Source of the DNA: Rhodocyclaceae bacterium UBA6160
GTDB taxonomy: Bacteria > Pseudomonadota > Gammaproteobacteria > Burkholderiales > Rhodocyclaceae
Direction of reading: 5' to 3'
DNA: 7,010 nt
NCBI GenBank assembly: GCA_002422995.1
Contig: DIUK01000021.1
Span: 22,930-29,939, forward strand
Under the pieces are notes generated by a model, which saw only the letters and a list, made by a program, of their open reading frames with translations, was not told the origin of the DNA and ran no database searches. Positions within the stretch are counted from its first letter, which is position 1; each line of letters starts with the position of its first letter. The translations under genes were made by a program, and so were the position numbers. Below, one piece after another: positions 1 to 5,930 of this stretch.

Positions 1-16
1 AGCGCAGTTGTTTCAT
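1..16 (-). CDS. Possible first codons of gpsA (glycerol-3-phosphate dehydrogenase), cut by window edge
   Basis: On the minus strand an ATG at 16-14 opens a frame reading MKQLR and runs off the window. It starts 10 bases after the secB stop codon. In E. coli and many other proteobacteria gpsA follows secB, and GpsA proteins begin with a few residues before a GxGxxG nucleotide-binding motif, so this start would fit. That is inference from gene order: five codons cannot identify a protein, and no strong ribosome binding site precedes the ATG. I therefore give no symbol. Confidence 0.3.
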
Positions 17-26
17 CAGCGCCGAC

Positions 27-488
27 TTATTGCAATGGCGTGGTGGCACCATTGCCTGTTGCCGCTTGTTCTGCGGCGCGTTGCTGATACAGCGCTTCAA
101 AATTCACGGGCGCTAACAAGACTGGCGGAAAGCCCGCGCGATTGACCGCGTCTGAAATTGTTTCACGTACATAAGGGAACAGAATATTTGGGCAACCAAC
201 GGCCAGCACTGGCTCCATATCTTCGGCGGGTACATTTTTTATTAGGAAAATACCGGCTTGCGCAGCTTCAACCAAAAAGAAAACTTTCTCGTCTTTTTTT
301 GCTGTCACTGTGACTGTGACGGCCACATCAAACAGGCCTTCACCCATATCAGTTGCGGTGGTTTGAATTTGCACGGCAATCGCTGGTGCTTCACGCTCCA
401 AGTAAATCTGCGGTGCATTGGGCACTTCAACAGATAAATCGCGGATGTAAATTTTTTCAATGGTAAATACAGCTTGTTGGTCGCTCAT
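27..488 (-). CDS. secB: Protein-export chaperone SecB
   Basis: SecB is a cytosolic tetrameric chaperone that keeps preproteins unfolded and delivers them to SecA at the Sec translocase. The 153-residue product has the usual SecB length and plan. An N-terminal strand region reads FTIEKIYIRDLSVEVPNAP (8-26). The conserved core includes EAAQAGIF and a stretch around GCPNILFPYVRE (about 98-109), followed by the helix with NRAGFPPVLLAPVNF. The tail is short and Ala/Gln/Thr-rich, as is common in SecB. It lies 69 bases downstream of grxC on the same strand, as in E. coli, so co-transcription is likely. The start at 488 is fixed by homology, because the bases just upstream are pyrimidine-rich with no clear Shine-Dalgarno sequence. 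Identification is secure. Confidence 0.97.
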   Translation of the reverse strand: MSDQQAVFTIEKIYIRDLSVEVPNAPQIYLEREAPAIAVQIQTTATDMGEGLFDVAVTVTVTAKKDEKVFFLVEAAQAGIFLIKNVPAEDMEPVLAVGCPNILFPYVRETISDAVNRAGFPPVLLAPVNFEALYQQRAAEQAATGNGATTPLQ

Positions 489-557
489 GGGAGTTTTGAA
501 GTCAGATAAAGAAAAGGTGGCTGAGGGAATGACAGATTAAGGTTTGGTCGCGAGCGT

Positions 558-815
558 TCAGGCCGTCAAGAGCGGGTCTAGCCCGCCTTGTTGATCAAGG
601 GCAAAGAGATCGTCAAATCCACCCACATGCGTTGTACCAATGAAAATTTGCGGCACACTGCGGCGTCCGGATTTTTCCATCATTTCGGCACGCAGCTCGG
701 GGTTGAGATCAACGCGAATTTTTTCGAGATTTTTTACGCCTTTTCGCATCAGCAATTGTTCGGCGCGGACGCAATAAGGGCACACTGCGGTTGAGTACAT
801 GACAACTTTGGCCAT
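558..815 (-). CDS. grxC: Glutaredoxin 3 (GrxC)
   Basis: This is a small cytosolic glutathione-dependent thiol-disulfide oxidoreductase that reduces protein disulfides and glutathione mixed disulfides. The 85-residue product is the standard GrxC size and shows a complete thioredoxin-like fold signature. The dithiol active site CPYC is at residues 12-15 after a first beta strand (KVVMYS). The cis-proline motif SVPQIFI has Pro at 55. The glutathione-binding GG pair is at 65-66, followed by DDL. It sits between the membrane rhodanese (30 bases upstream) and secB, the same order as yibN-grxC-secB in E. coli. A good ribosome binding site (AAAGGAT) precedes the ATG. Identification is secure; the physiological substrates cannot be read from the sequence. 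Confidence 0.96.
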   Translation of the reverse strand: MAKVVMYSTAVCPYCVRAEQLLMRKGVKNLEKIRVDLNPELRAEMMEKSGRRSVPQIFIGTTHVGGFDDLFALDQQGGLDPLLTA

Positions 816-820
816 TGGTA

Positions 821-827
821 ATCCTTT
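821..827 (-). promoter_or_regulatory. Ribosome binding site of grxC
   Basis: The minus strand reads AAAGGAT, ending 5 bases before the ATG at 815. It is close to the Shine-Dalgarno consensus and confirms the grxC start. Confidence 0.75.
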
Positions 828-845
828 CAGAGCAAAGGTTAAAAC

Positions 846-1253
846 TTATTTACTGGTGACAGGCAGCTTGGCGTCAAGCCAGCTTGTGATGCCACCAGCA
901 AGAACAAATACATTCTCAAACCCGGCTTTGCGCAAGACAGTTGCCGCAGCAGTAGCACGGTTGCCAGAGGCGCAGCAAATAATCATTGGGCGTTTTTTAA
1001 GTTTAGTGAGTTCAGCTATTTTTTCCTGCAGTGTGGGCATGGGGATATGGCGGGCACCCGCGATATGGCCTTTGGCCCATTCATCATTTGTGCGCACATC
1101 AATCACCACGGCATTTTCTTTATTCATCAGGCGAGTGGCATCACTTGGGATGAGCGACTGGCGATCAGTTCCCTTGATGAGGGGCCAAAACAGCAGGGCG
1201 CCAGAGGTTAGCGCAAGCGTGATCCACATCCAGTTTTGTTGCAAGAATTCCAT
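846..1253 (-). CDS. Membrane-anchored rhodanese-like sulfurtransferase (YibN-type)
   Basis: The protein has a single rhodanese domain behind one N-terminal membrane span, probably transferring or carrying sulfane sulfur on an active-site cysteine. From the chosen ATG it is 135 residues. A hydrophobic segment covers about 8-26 (WMWITLALTSGALLFWPLI), then a short linker. The rhodanese domain runs from about 35 to 130, with VVIDVRTNDEW at 49-59, GHIAGARHIP at 62-71 and the active loop CASGNR at 94-99. C94 is the catalytic candidate and C93 lies next to it. The open frame extends upstream to an ATG at 1358, but that would add 35 residues with no recognisable family match in front of a normal membrane anchor, so 1253 is preferred. 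The Shine-Dalgarno support (AGGA, about 12 bases upstream) is only fair. It heads the reverse-strand run with grxC and secB. Whether the domain faces the cytosol is inferred, not shown. Confidence 0.88.
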   Translation of the reverse strand: MEFLQQNWMWITLALTSGALLFWPLIKGTDRQSLIPSDATRLMNKENAVVIDVRTNDEWAKGHIAGARHIPMPTLQEKIAELTKLKKRPMIICCASGNRATAAATVLRKAGFENVFVLAGGITSWLDAKLPVTSK

Positions 1254-1367
1254 GAGAGATTGATATCCTGAGTTGGTTTGCCATACAGTAATCATTTGAA
1301 AACAGGTTGCTGCCAAAGTTTGCGCAGGAACGATAGTTTCAATGACACTGGTCAGCATGCATTGTAA

Positions 1368-1411
1368 CCTGCCAGCCGATAGGGGTTATGCCTTTGACTG
1401 AGGCTGGCCGG
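1368..1411. repeat. Inverted repeat in the divergent promoter region
   Basis: The left arm CCTGCCAGCC (1368-1377) and right arm GGCTGGCCGG (1402-1411) are complementary at nine of ten positions. Seven consecutive pairs are followed by one mismatch and two more pairs. The 24-base spacer contains the TTGACT hexamer. It may be a transcription-factor operator or an mRNA/cruciform stem, or chance. No run of T follows it, so it is not a typical terminator. Confidence 0.4.
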
Positions 1412-1446
1412 TGAATCGCACGCTAAAATGAATATTTTTAACAGAT

Positions 1447-1450
1447 GGGA
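1447..1450 (+). promoter_or_regulatory. Ribosome binding site that selects the gpmA start
   Basis: GGGA at 1447-1450 lies 8 bases before the ATG at 1459. The earlier in-frame ATG at 1450 overlaps this site and would have none of its own, so 1459 is the likely start. Confidence 0.55.
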
Positions 1451-1458
1451 TGTGTTTC

Positions 1459-2208
1459 ATGTACAAAATTGTTTTGCTACGTCACGGCGAGTCGGTTTGG
1501 AATAAGGAAAATCGGTTTACCGGCTGGTACGACATTGGTTTAACCCCCAAAGGCATGGCTGAAGCTCAAGCGGCAGGTAAATTGTTGCGCGAGCAGGGTT
1601 TTGCCTTTGATCTGGCGTATACCTCCGTGTTGCGCCGGGCGATTAAAACGCTGTGGACAGTGCTGGAAGAGCTCGACCGGATGTGGATTCCCGTGCAGCA
1701 TTCCTGGCGCTTGAATGAGCGGCATTATGGCGCGCTGCAAGGTTTGGATAAGGCGGAAACAGCTGCAAAATATGGTGATGAGCAGGTATTGGTATGGCGC
1801 CGCGCCTACGATACACCGCCCCCCGCGCTGGCCGATGGCGATGAGCGATTGGCTGTGGATGATCCGCGTTATGCCAGTATTCCTGTCTCTGAATTGCCGC
1901 GCACGGAGTGCTTGAAAGATACCGTCGCTCGCGTGCTGCCTTTTTGGAACGATACCATTGCCCCCAGCATTAAAGCGGGCAAGAGTGTCATTATCGCTGC
2001 GCATGGCAACAGTTTGCGAGCGTTGATTAAGTATCTGGACAATGTGTCAGACGAGGAGATCGTTGGCCTGAATATCCCTACTGCTCAGCCTTTGGTGTAT
2101 GAGCTTGATGAAAATCTCAAGCCGATTCGGCATTATTATCTGGGCGATCAAGACGCGATTAATGCAGCGATTCAAGCGGTAGCGAATCAGGGTAAAGCCA
2201 AGGGGTGA
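1459..2208 (+). CDS. gpmA: 2,3-bisphosphoglycerate-dependent phosphoglycerate mutase
   Basis: The enzyme interconverts 3-phosphoglycerate and 2-phosphoglycerate in glycolysis and gluconeogenesis, through a phosphohistidine primed by 2,3-bisphosphoglycerate. The 249-residue product matches the usual length of about 250. It has the LRHGES signature with catalytic His9, and NKENRFTGWYD at 16-25. Arg59-Arg60 lie in VLRRA, the acid/base Glu87 in NERHYGALQGL, and the second catalytic His182 in AAHGNSLRAL. The C-terminal extension typical of dPGM is present (YELDENLKPIRHYYLGD and beyond). An ATG nine bases upstream (1450) would add MCF but lacks its own ribosome binding site. The stop overlaps the GTG start of envC, which suggests translational coupling. 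In E. coli the corresponding neighbour of envC is the non-homologous mutase gpmM. Confidence 0.96.
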   Translation: MYKIVLLRHGESVWNKENRFTGWYDIGLTPKGMAEAQAAGKLLREQGFAFDLAYTSVLRRAIKTLWTVLEELDRMWIPVQHSWRLNERHYGALQGLDKAETAAKYGDEQVLVWRRAYDTPPPALADGDERLAVDDPRYASIPVSELPRTECLKDTVARVLPFWNDTIAPSIKAGKSVIIAAHGNSLRALIKYLDNVSDEEIVGLNIPTAQPLVYELDENLKPIRHYYLGDQDAINAAIQAVANQGKAKG

Positions 2209-3773
2209 GTTGGGTTGTTGCGTTTTCTTCAGCGCCCTATCGTGCCCATGTTTGGGCGCGGCGGGCGCTGTCGGGCGTATTTTTTGGCTTGCTGTTTTTT
2301 TGTCTGCTACCCAGCTTGGCCAAGGCGACTGATGCACAGAAAAACCCAAGTAGTAAAAGCAGCCAAGGGAAAAAAACTACACTACAGAGTAAAAATGCCA
2401 AGCTTAAGGTTAGTCCGAGTCGCGATAAGCGGGCGGTTGATGTCAAGACAGGCAAGCGCAGTGCGAAAAGCGGGGAGAAACCAACCCGAGCGCATGCCAC
2501 GAGGAAGATCAATACACGAGCACAGACAGGTAGAGATAATCAGCCGGAACCCAATAAAGGCAACCTGAATGATGTTCGCGCGAAAATCCAGTCCCTGAGC
2601 CGGGATCTATCGAAAACAGAGAAATCCAAAGTCGCAGTGAGTGATCAGTTGCGTCAGACGGAAGCTGAGATCAGCGAGACGAATCAACGTTTGCAAAAAC
2701 TCACGACAGAACGACAGGCAGTGGAAGACAGGCTCGCCGCATTGCAAGCAGAAAATAAGCGTTTGGCTGAGCAAACCGTGGCACAACAAGAACAGTTGTC
2801 GCGGTTGTTAAATCGGCAGTTTGTTGGTGGTGATGCAGATGCTTTGAGTGTGCTGTTATCGGGGCGTGACCCACATTTAATCGCGCGGGATCAATATTTT
2901 CTGACCCAGCTTTCGCATGCCAAAGCCGATTTGGTGCAAGATCTAAAAACGACTGCGCATGCGCAGCAACAGGTGACTAAAGCCGTGAGCCAGCAGCAAT
3001 TGCGGTTGACCGATATTGCGACTCAGCAGCAGGCGAGTCGAGATCAGCTGGTTGCTCAGCAAAAACAGCGCGAAGCGACGCTGGCTAAACTGGCAACACA
3101 GATTCGTGGGCAGCGCAATGAGCTGGCCAATTTGCGGCGTGATGAGCAGCGCTTGACCAAGATTATTGAGAATATCGCTGCTGCAGCGCGCAAGTCAGCG
3201 GCACAAAAAGCAGCGGCTGAAAAATCGGCTACCCTGCGTGCTGTAGCAAAGGGAGAAAATAAATCAGGAAAAGTCGGCGCTGGTGAGACGGCGAGCAAGA
3301 TTAAGCCATCGCGCCCGCAAACACCGGTAAAGCCGCCAATAGTGCGAAATTATGAGCCAGGGCGTGTGGGAGGTGAGTTCTCTGCATTGCGCGGCCGTTT
3401 GCGGATGCCAGTGTCCGGGCAAGTGGTCGGCCGCTTTGGCAGTGCCCGCGCCGAGAGTGGCGCGGCTTGGAAAGGACTGTTTATCCGCGCAGATGAAGGC
3501 GCGCCGGTGCGCACCGTGGCCACGGGGCGCGTTGTGTTTGCTGAGTGGTTGCGCGGTTTTGGCAACTTGCTGATTATTGACCACGGGGATGATTTTTTAT
3601 CGGTTTATGGCAATAACGATGCCTTGCAGGTGAGCGTGGGTACTACCGTTACAGCAGGGCAAACGATTGCGTTGGCGGGCAATAGCGGCGGACATCCTGA
3701 GCCAGGTTTATACTTCGAGCTAAGGCATCGGGGGCAGGCATTTGACCCAAGGAAGTGGTTAGGCGAGCGCTGA
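2205..3773 (+). CDS. envC: EnvC-type murein hydrolase activator (degenerate LytM/M23 domain)
   Basis: This is a periplasmic activator of N-acetylmuramoyl-L-alanine amidases during daughter-cell separation. The 522-residue product begins with a signal peptide: basic residues near 19-20, a hydrophobic core at 21-36, and an Ala-Lys-Ala cleavage motif at 39-41. A Lys/Arg-rich linker follows (42-118). A long coiled coil covers about 122-335 and is interrupted by a FVGGDADALSVLLSGRDP segment also found in EnvC. A proline-containing linker leads to a C-terminal LytM domain (about 398-520). All four zinc-ligand positions of active M23 peptidases are replaced: WKGLF for HxGxD, VYGNN for YxH, and GLYFE for HLHFE. 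This degeneration is the known EnvC hallmark, so it should activate amidases rather than cut peptidoglycan itself. Translation starts at a GTG overlapping the gpmA stop (GTGA), with AAGGG immediately upstream. It is about 100 residues longer than E. coli EnvC (419), mainly because of the linker. Confidence 0.92.
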   Translation: MSWVVAFSSAPYRAHVWARRALSGVFFGLLFFCLLPSLAKATDAQKNPSSKSSQGKKTTLQSKNAKLKVSPSRDKRAVDVKTGKRSAKSGEKPTRAHATRKINTRAQTGRDNQPEPNKGNLNDVRAKIQSLSRDLSKTEKSKVAVSDQLRQTEAEISETNQRLQKLTTERQAVEDRLAALQAENKRLAEQTVAQQEQLSRLLNRQFVGGDADALSVLLSGRDPHLIARDQYFLTQLSHAKADLVQDLKTTAHAQQQVTKAVSQQQLRLTDIATQQQASRDQLVAQQKQREATLAKLATQIRGQRNELANLRRDEQRLTKIIENIAAAARKSAAQKAAAEKSATLRAVAKGENKSGKVGAGETASKIKPSRPQTPVKPPIVRNYEPGRVGGEFSALRGRLRMPVSGQVVGRFGSARAESGAAWKGLFIRADEGAPVRTVATGRVVFAEWLRGFGNLLIIDHGDDFLSVYGNNDALQVSVGTTVTAGQTIALAGNSGGHPEPGLYFELRHRGQAFDPRKWLGER

Positions 3774-3870
3774 TCGCGGATCGTCGCAGGTCGAAAACCC
3801 GCTGTGAGCTCTATACTTTGCGGGTCCTCATTGCAATACTTAATAATTGTTCACGGCTTACGGAGTCTTT
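3774..3870 (+). promoter_or_regulatory. Intergenic region before ctpA, possible internal promoter
   Basis: This 97-base gap is the longest within the forward gene run. It holds a short inverted repeat, ACCCGC (3797-3802) with GCGGGT (3820-3825), 17-base loop and no T-run. An A/T-rich stretch at 3840-3850 contains AATAAT (3842-3847), a fair -10 box. Its best upstream partner is TTGCGG (3818-3823) at 18-base spacing, a poor -35 match. A separate ctpA promoter is therefore possible but weakly supported. Confidence 0.3.
3861..3865 (+). promoter_or_regulatory. Ribosome binding site that selects the ctpA start
   Basis: CGGAG lies 5 bases before the ATG at 3871. An in-frame TTG at 3847 upstream would place this site inside the coding region and add eight residues before the signal peptide, so the ATG at 3871 is chosen. 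Confidence 0.7.
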
Positions 3871-5298
3871 ATGCGCAGTGCTTTGCAAAAAATTGGATTA
3901 CTTACCGCAGGTTTGCTTGTTGGCATTTTTGTCAGCTTGAATTTTTCTGCCAGTGCGGGTAAAGACGCTGCTGTCTCGACTTTGCCGATTGAAGAACTGC
4001 GCAGTTTTGCCGACGTGTATGGCGCAATCAAGCAAGGTTACGTTGAGCCAGTGGATGATAAAACGCTGATTACCCATGCCATCAGCGGCATGCTGGAAAA
4101 CCTTGACCCACACTCGGCATATCTGGATGCTGAAGCATTCAAGGAAATGCAGGTGACCACGCAAGGCGAGTTCGGTGGTTTGGGCCTGGAAGTGGGTATG
4201 GAAGATGGTGTGGTTAAAGTAGTCTCGCCGATCGAAGATACCCCGGCTTACAAGGCCGGCTTGAAATCGGGCGACTTGATCATCAAGCTCGACGATACTT
4301 TCGTTAAAGGACTGACGCTTAATGAAGCAGTCAAAAGAATGCGTGGCAAACCGAAAACGAAAATCCGTTTGACGATATTCCGCAAAGGCGAAACAAAGCC
4401 TTTTGAAGTGACGTTGATGCGTGAAAAAATCAAGGTGCAAAGCGTGAAATCCAAGGCGTTGGAAAACGGCTATGGCTACTTGCGGGTAACACAATTCCAG
4501 GAAGAAACCAATGCTGATTTGGCTAAACATCTGGATAAATTATTCAAGCAAGACAAAGAAGGTCTCAAAGGCCTGGTCTTGGATTTGCGTAATGACCCTG
4601 GTGGCTTGCTCACTGGTGCGATCGGTGTGTCTGCCGCCTTTTTGCCACCCAATACACTGGTGACTTCAACCGAAGGCCGCACAGAAGATGCCAAGCGGCG
4701 CTTCACCACTGATCCAGCGGATTACATGCGGCGCAGTCAGGATGACTACATGAAGAGCTTGCCAGCATTGGTGAAGACTATTCCCCTCGTGGTGTTGGTG
4801 AATGGCGGTTCTGCCTCGGCTTCTGAAATTGTCGCGGGTGCTTTGCAAGACCACAAGCGCGCCATCATCATGGGCACACAGACGTTTGGAAAAGGTTCAG
4901 TGCAAACGGTATTGCCGCTATCCAATAATGCGGCAATCAAACTCACTACGGCACGTTATTACACGCCATCTGGCCGCTCTATCCAGGCAAAAGGTATTAC
5001 GCCGGATATTGTGGTGGAAGAGTCAGCCAATGGCAAAGCGGGGATAAGTCTGCGCGAGGCCGATCTGGAGCGGCATTTGCTCAATGACAACGAAAAGGGC
5101 TCAGAAGCCAAGTCCGAGAAACCAGAGGCGAGCGTTAGTCAGGAGGAAAAAACAACAACGCAGAAAAATGACAAGAAAAAGAAGGCGGATGAGAACGAAG
5201 ACGAATCTCGGAAGCCATTTGAGTACGGATCCAAAGATGATTATCAACTCTCGCAAGCAGTGAATTTGTTGAGGGCATTGCAAATTCTGAAACGCTGA
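3871..5298 (+). CDS. ctpA: C-terminal processing peptidase, S41 family (CtpA/Prc-like)
   Basis: This is a periplasmic serine protease that uses a Ser-Lys dyad and degrades or trims proteins from their C-termini. The 475-residue product has an N-terminal hydrophobic segment (about 6-25) ending near SASAG, a signal peptide or anchor. A helical segment contains GYVEPVD and MLENLDPHSAYLD. The PDZ domain runs from about 97 to 185 (GGLGLEVG near its start). The protease core carries LVLDLRNDPGGLL, then GGSASASEIVAGALQD and TFGKGSVQ. Spacing points to Ser316 and Lys341 as the dyad with Gln345 nearby, the 25-residue spacing known for this family. A charged Lys/Glu linker (about 405-448) precedes a conserved-looking C-terminal helix (DDYQLSQAVNLLRAL). 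It follows envC; Pseudomonas CtpA is known to degrade peptidoglycan hydrolases, so an envelope role is plausible. The actual substrates and any lipoprotein partner are unknown. Confidence 0.94.
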   Translation: MRSALQKIGLLTAGLLVGIFVSLNFSASAGKDAAVSTLPIEELRSFADVYGAIKQGYVEPVDDKTLITHAISGMLENLDPHSAYLDAEAFKEMQVTTQGEFGGLGLEVGMEDGVVKVVSPIEDTPAYKAGLKSGDLIIKLDDTFVKGLTLNEAVKRMRGKPKTKIRLTIFRKGETKPFEVTLMREKIKVQSVKSKALENGYGYLRVTQFQEETNADLAKHLDKLFKQDKEGLKGLVLDLRNDPGGLLTGAIGVSAAFLPPNTLVTSTEGRTEDAKRRFTTDPADYMRRSQDDYMKSLPALVKTIPLVVLVNGGSASASEIVAGALQDHKRAIIMGTQTFGKGSVQTVLPLSNNAAIKLTTARYYTPSGRSIQAKGITPDIVVEESANGKAGISLREADLERHLLNDNEKGSEAKSEKPEASVSQEEKTTTQKNDKKKKADENEDESRKPFEYGSKDDYQLSQAVNLLRALQILKR

Positions 5299-5366
5299 CA
5301 ATGGCTGACGGCACACCCAGTTTTATTCCCGCGCGAGCAGGCCATGTGTCGTAGAGATGCTGTGAC

Positions 5367-5891
5367 ATGAGCAAAATGTCTCCCGAAAAAGCGCGTGAGT
5401 TACGCGACGCCGGGAAGCACCGGCCGCGTGGTGGCGCGGCAGGCATGTCTGAAGAATCCCGCGGTGATACGAGCGGACAATACAGCGCATTTGTGCCGCA
5501 ACCTGGCATTCATAAGCACCGTGCACTACGGTTTGATGCACATTTTTTGCCTGAGGTAGATAAGGCACAATCGTTGCTGGCGGGTTTGCCCGATTTCACT
5601 GTATCAAGGGGTGCTGCACCGCATGTTTTGTTGCTTGGCTATGCCTTGCGTGATTACACCTTTGATGGTATTGCCAGGGCGCTAAGAAAACAAGGCTTTC
5701 ACCTGGATAATGGTTGGTATGCACGCGCAACCCATGCGTTGATTGCTTTTGTTGAGGAGACGCAATTACGCAATTTATACGGCCCGCAACGGTTGATCAA
5801 AAAGTCACAGGATATTTATTCCAAGGCATGGGATCACCATTTGCATGGCGATCATGACGATACTCCAGCGGAGCTGCGCGAAGATAAGTGA
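5367..5891 (+). CDS. Unnamed protein with HMA-like central region and His/Asp-rich tail
   Basis: I do not recognise this 174-residue protein as a named family. Three regions are visible. Residues 1-50 are charged, Gly-rich and probably disordered. Residues about 53-117 look like the beta-alpha-beta-beta-alpha pattern of heavy-metal-associated (ferredoxin-like) domains: strand ALRFDAHFL, helix EVDKAQSLLAGLPDF, strands to VLLLGYAL, helix DGIARALRKQGF. The metal-binding CxxC of HMA domains is absent, and the protein has no cysteine at all. Residues about 118-174 are helical, with a His/Asp cluster (DHHLHGDHDD, 156-165) near the end. No signal peptide or membrane span is visible, so it should be cytosolic. 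It starts 68 bases after ctpA and 39 bases before the E1 gene, in the same direction. The ATG at 5367 has a weak AGAGA 9 bases upstream; the ATG at 5376 is an alternative. The coding frame is credible; the function is unknown. Confidence 0.78.
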   Translation: MSKMSPEKARELRDAGKHRPRGGAAGMSEESRGDTSGQYSAFVPQPGIHKHRALRFDAHFLPEVDKAQSLLAGLPDFTVSRGAAPHVLLLGYALRDYTFDGIARALRKQGFHLDNGWYARATHALIAFVEETQLRNLYGPQRLIKKSQDIYSKAWDHHLHGDHDDTPAELREDK

Positions 5892-5930
5892 GTCGCGTGA
5901 GCAGTCGTAAACAGGTAAGCCAAAAATAGC

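Larger units (their letters stand above)
1254..1458. promoter_or_regulatory. Divergent control region between the rhodanese-grxC-secB run and gpmA
   Basis: These 205 bases separate two divergently oriented gene runs, so both should have promoters here. For gpmA (+), TAAAAT at 1424-1429 could be a -10 box. The nearest good -35-like hexamer, TTGACT at 1394-1399, is 24 bases away, longer than the normal spacing. On the minus strand TACAAT at 1366-1361 resembles a -10 box but lacks a matching -35. If used, transcription would begin near 1354, just inside the alternative rhodanese ATG at 1358, which would favour the 1253 start. These are weak pattern matches only. That the region holds both promoters is a strong inference from the layout. 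Confidence 0.5.

Noticed and set aside
652..790. 12-base direct repeat GGCACACTGCGG at 652-663 and 779-790 inside grxC
   Set aside because: The copies encode different residues in different frames, around the cis-proline and the CPYC site. About one or two chance 12-mer pairs are expected in 7 kb, so coincidence is sufficient.
799..1263. 154-codon forward frame across the rhodanese gene
   Set aside because: The opposite strand encodes a clear rhodanese with an active loop; the forward translation shows no family features.
1254..1358. 35-residue N-terminal extension of the rhodanese (ATG at 1358)
   Set aside because: The added residues have no family resemblance, would displace the normal N-terminal membrane anchor, and overlap the control region.
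3400..3770. LytM domain as an active zinc endopeptidase
   Set aside because: All four zinc-ligand positions are substituted, in the same pattern as EnvC, so catalytic activity is not expected.
3797..3825. Inverted repeat after envC as a transcription terminator
   Set aside because: The stem is only six pairs with a 17-base loop and no following T-run, so it does not look like an intrinsic terminator.
3898..4530. 210-codon open frame antisense to ctpA
   Set aside because: It lies fully inside a strongly identified protease gene, is rich in Phe, His and Cys in a way typical of antisense translation, and has no recognisable domain.
5135..5568. Reverse-strand open frames of 124 and 81 codons spanning the ctpA end and the unnamed gene
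   Set aside because: They cross a gene junction antisense to two better-supported frames and show no domain, signal or ribosome binding site of note.
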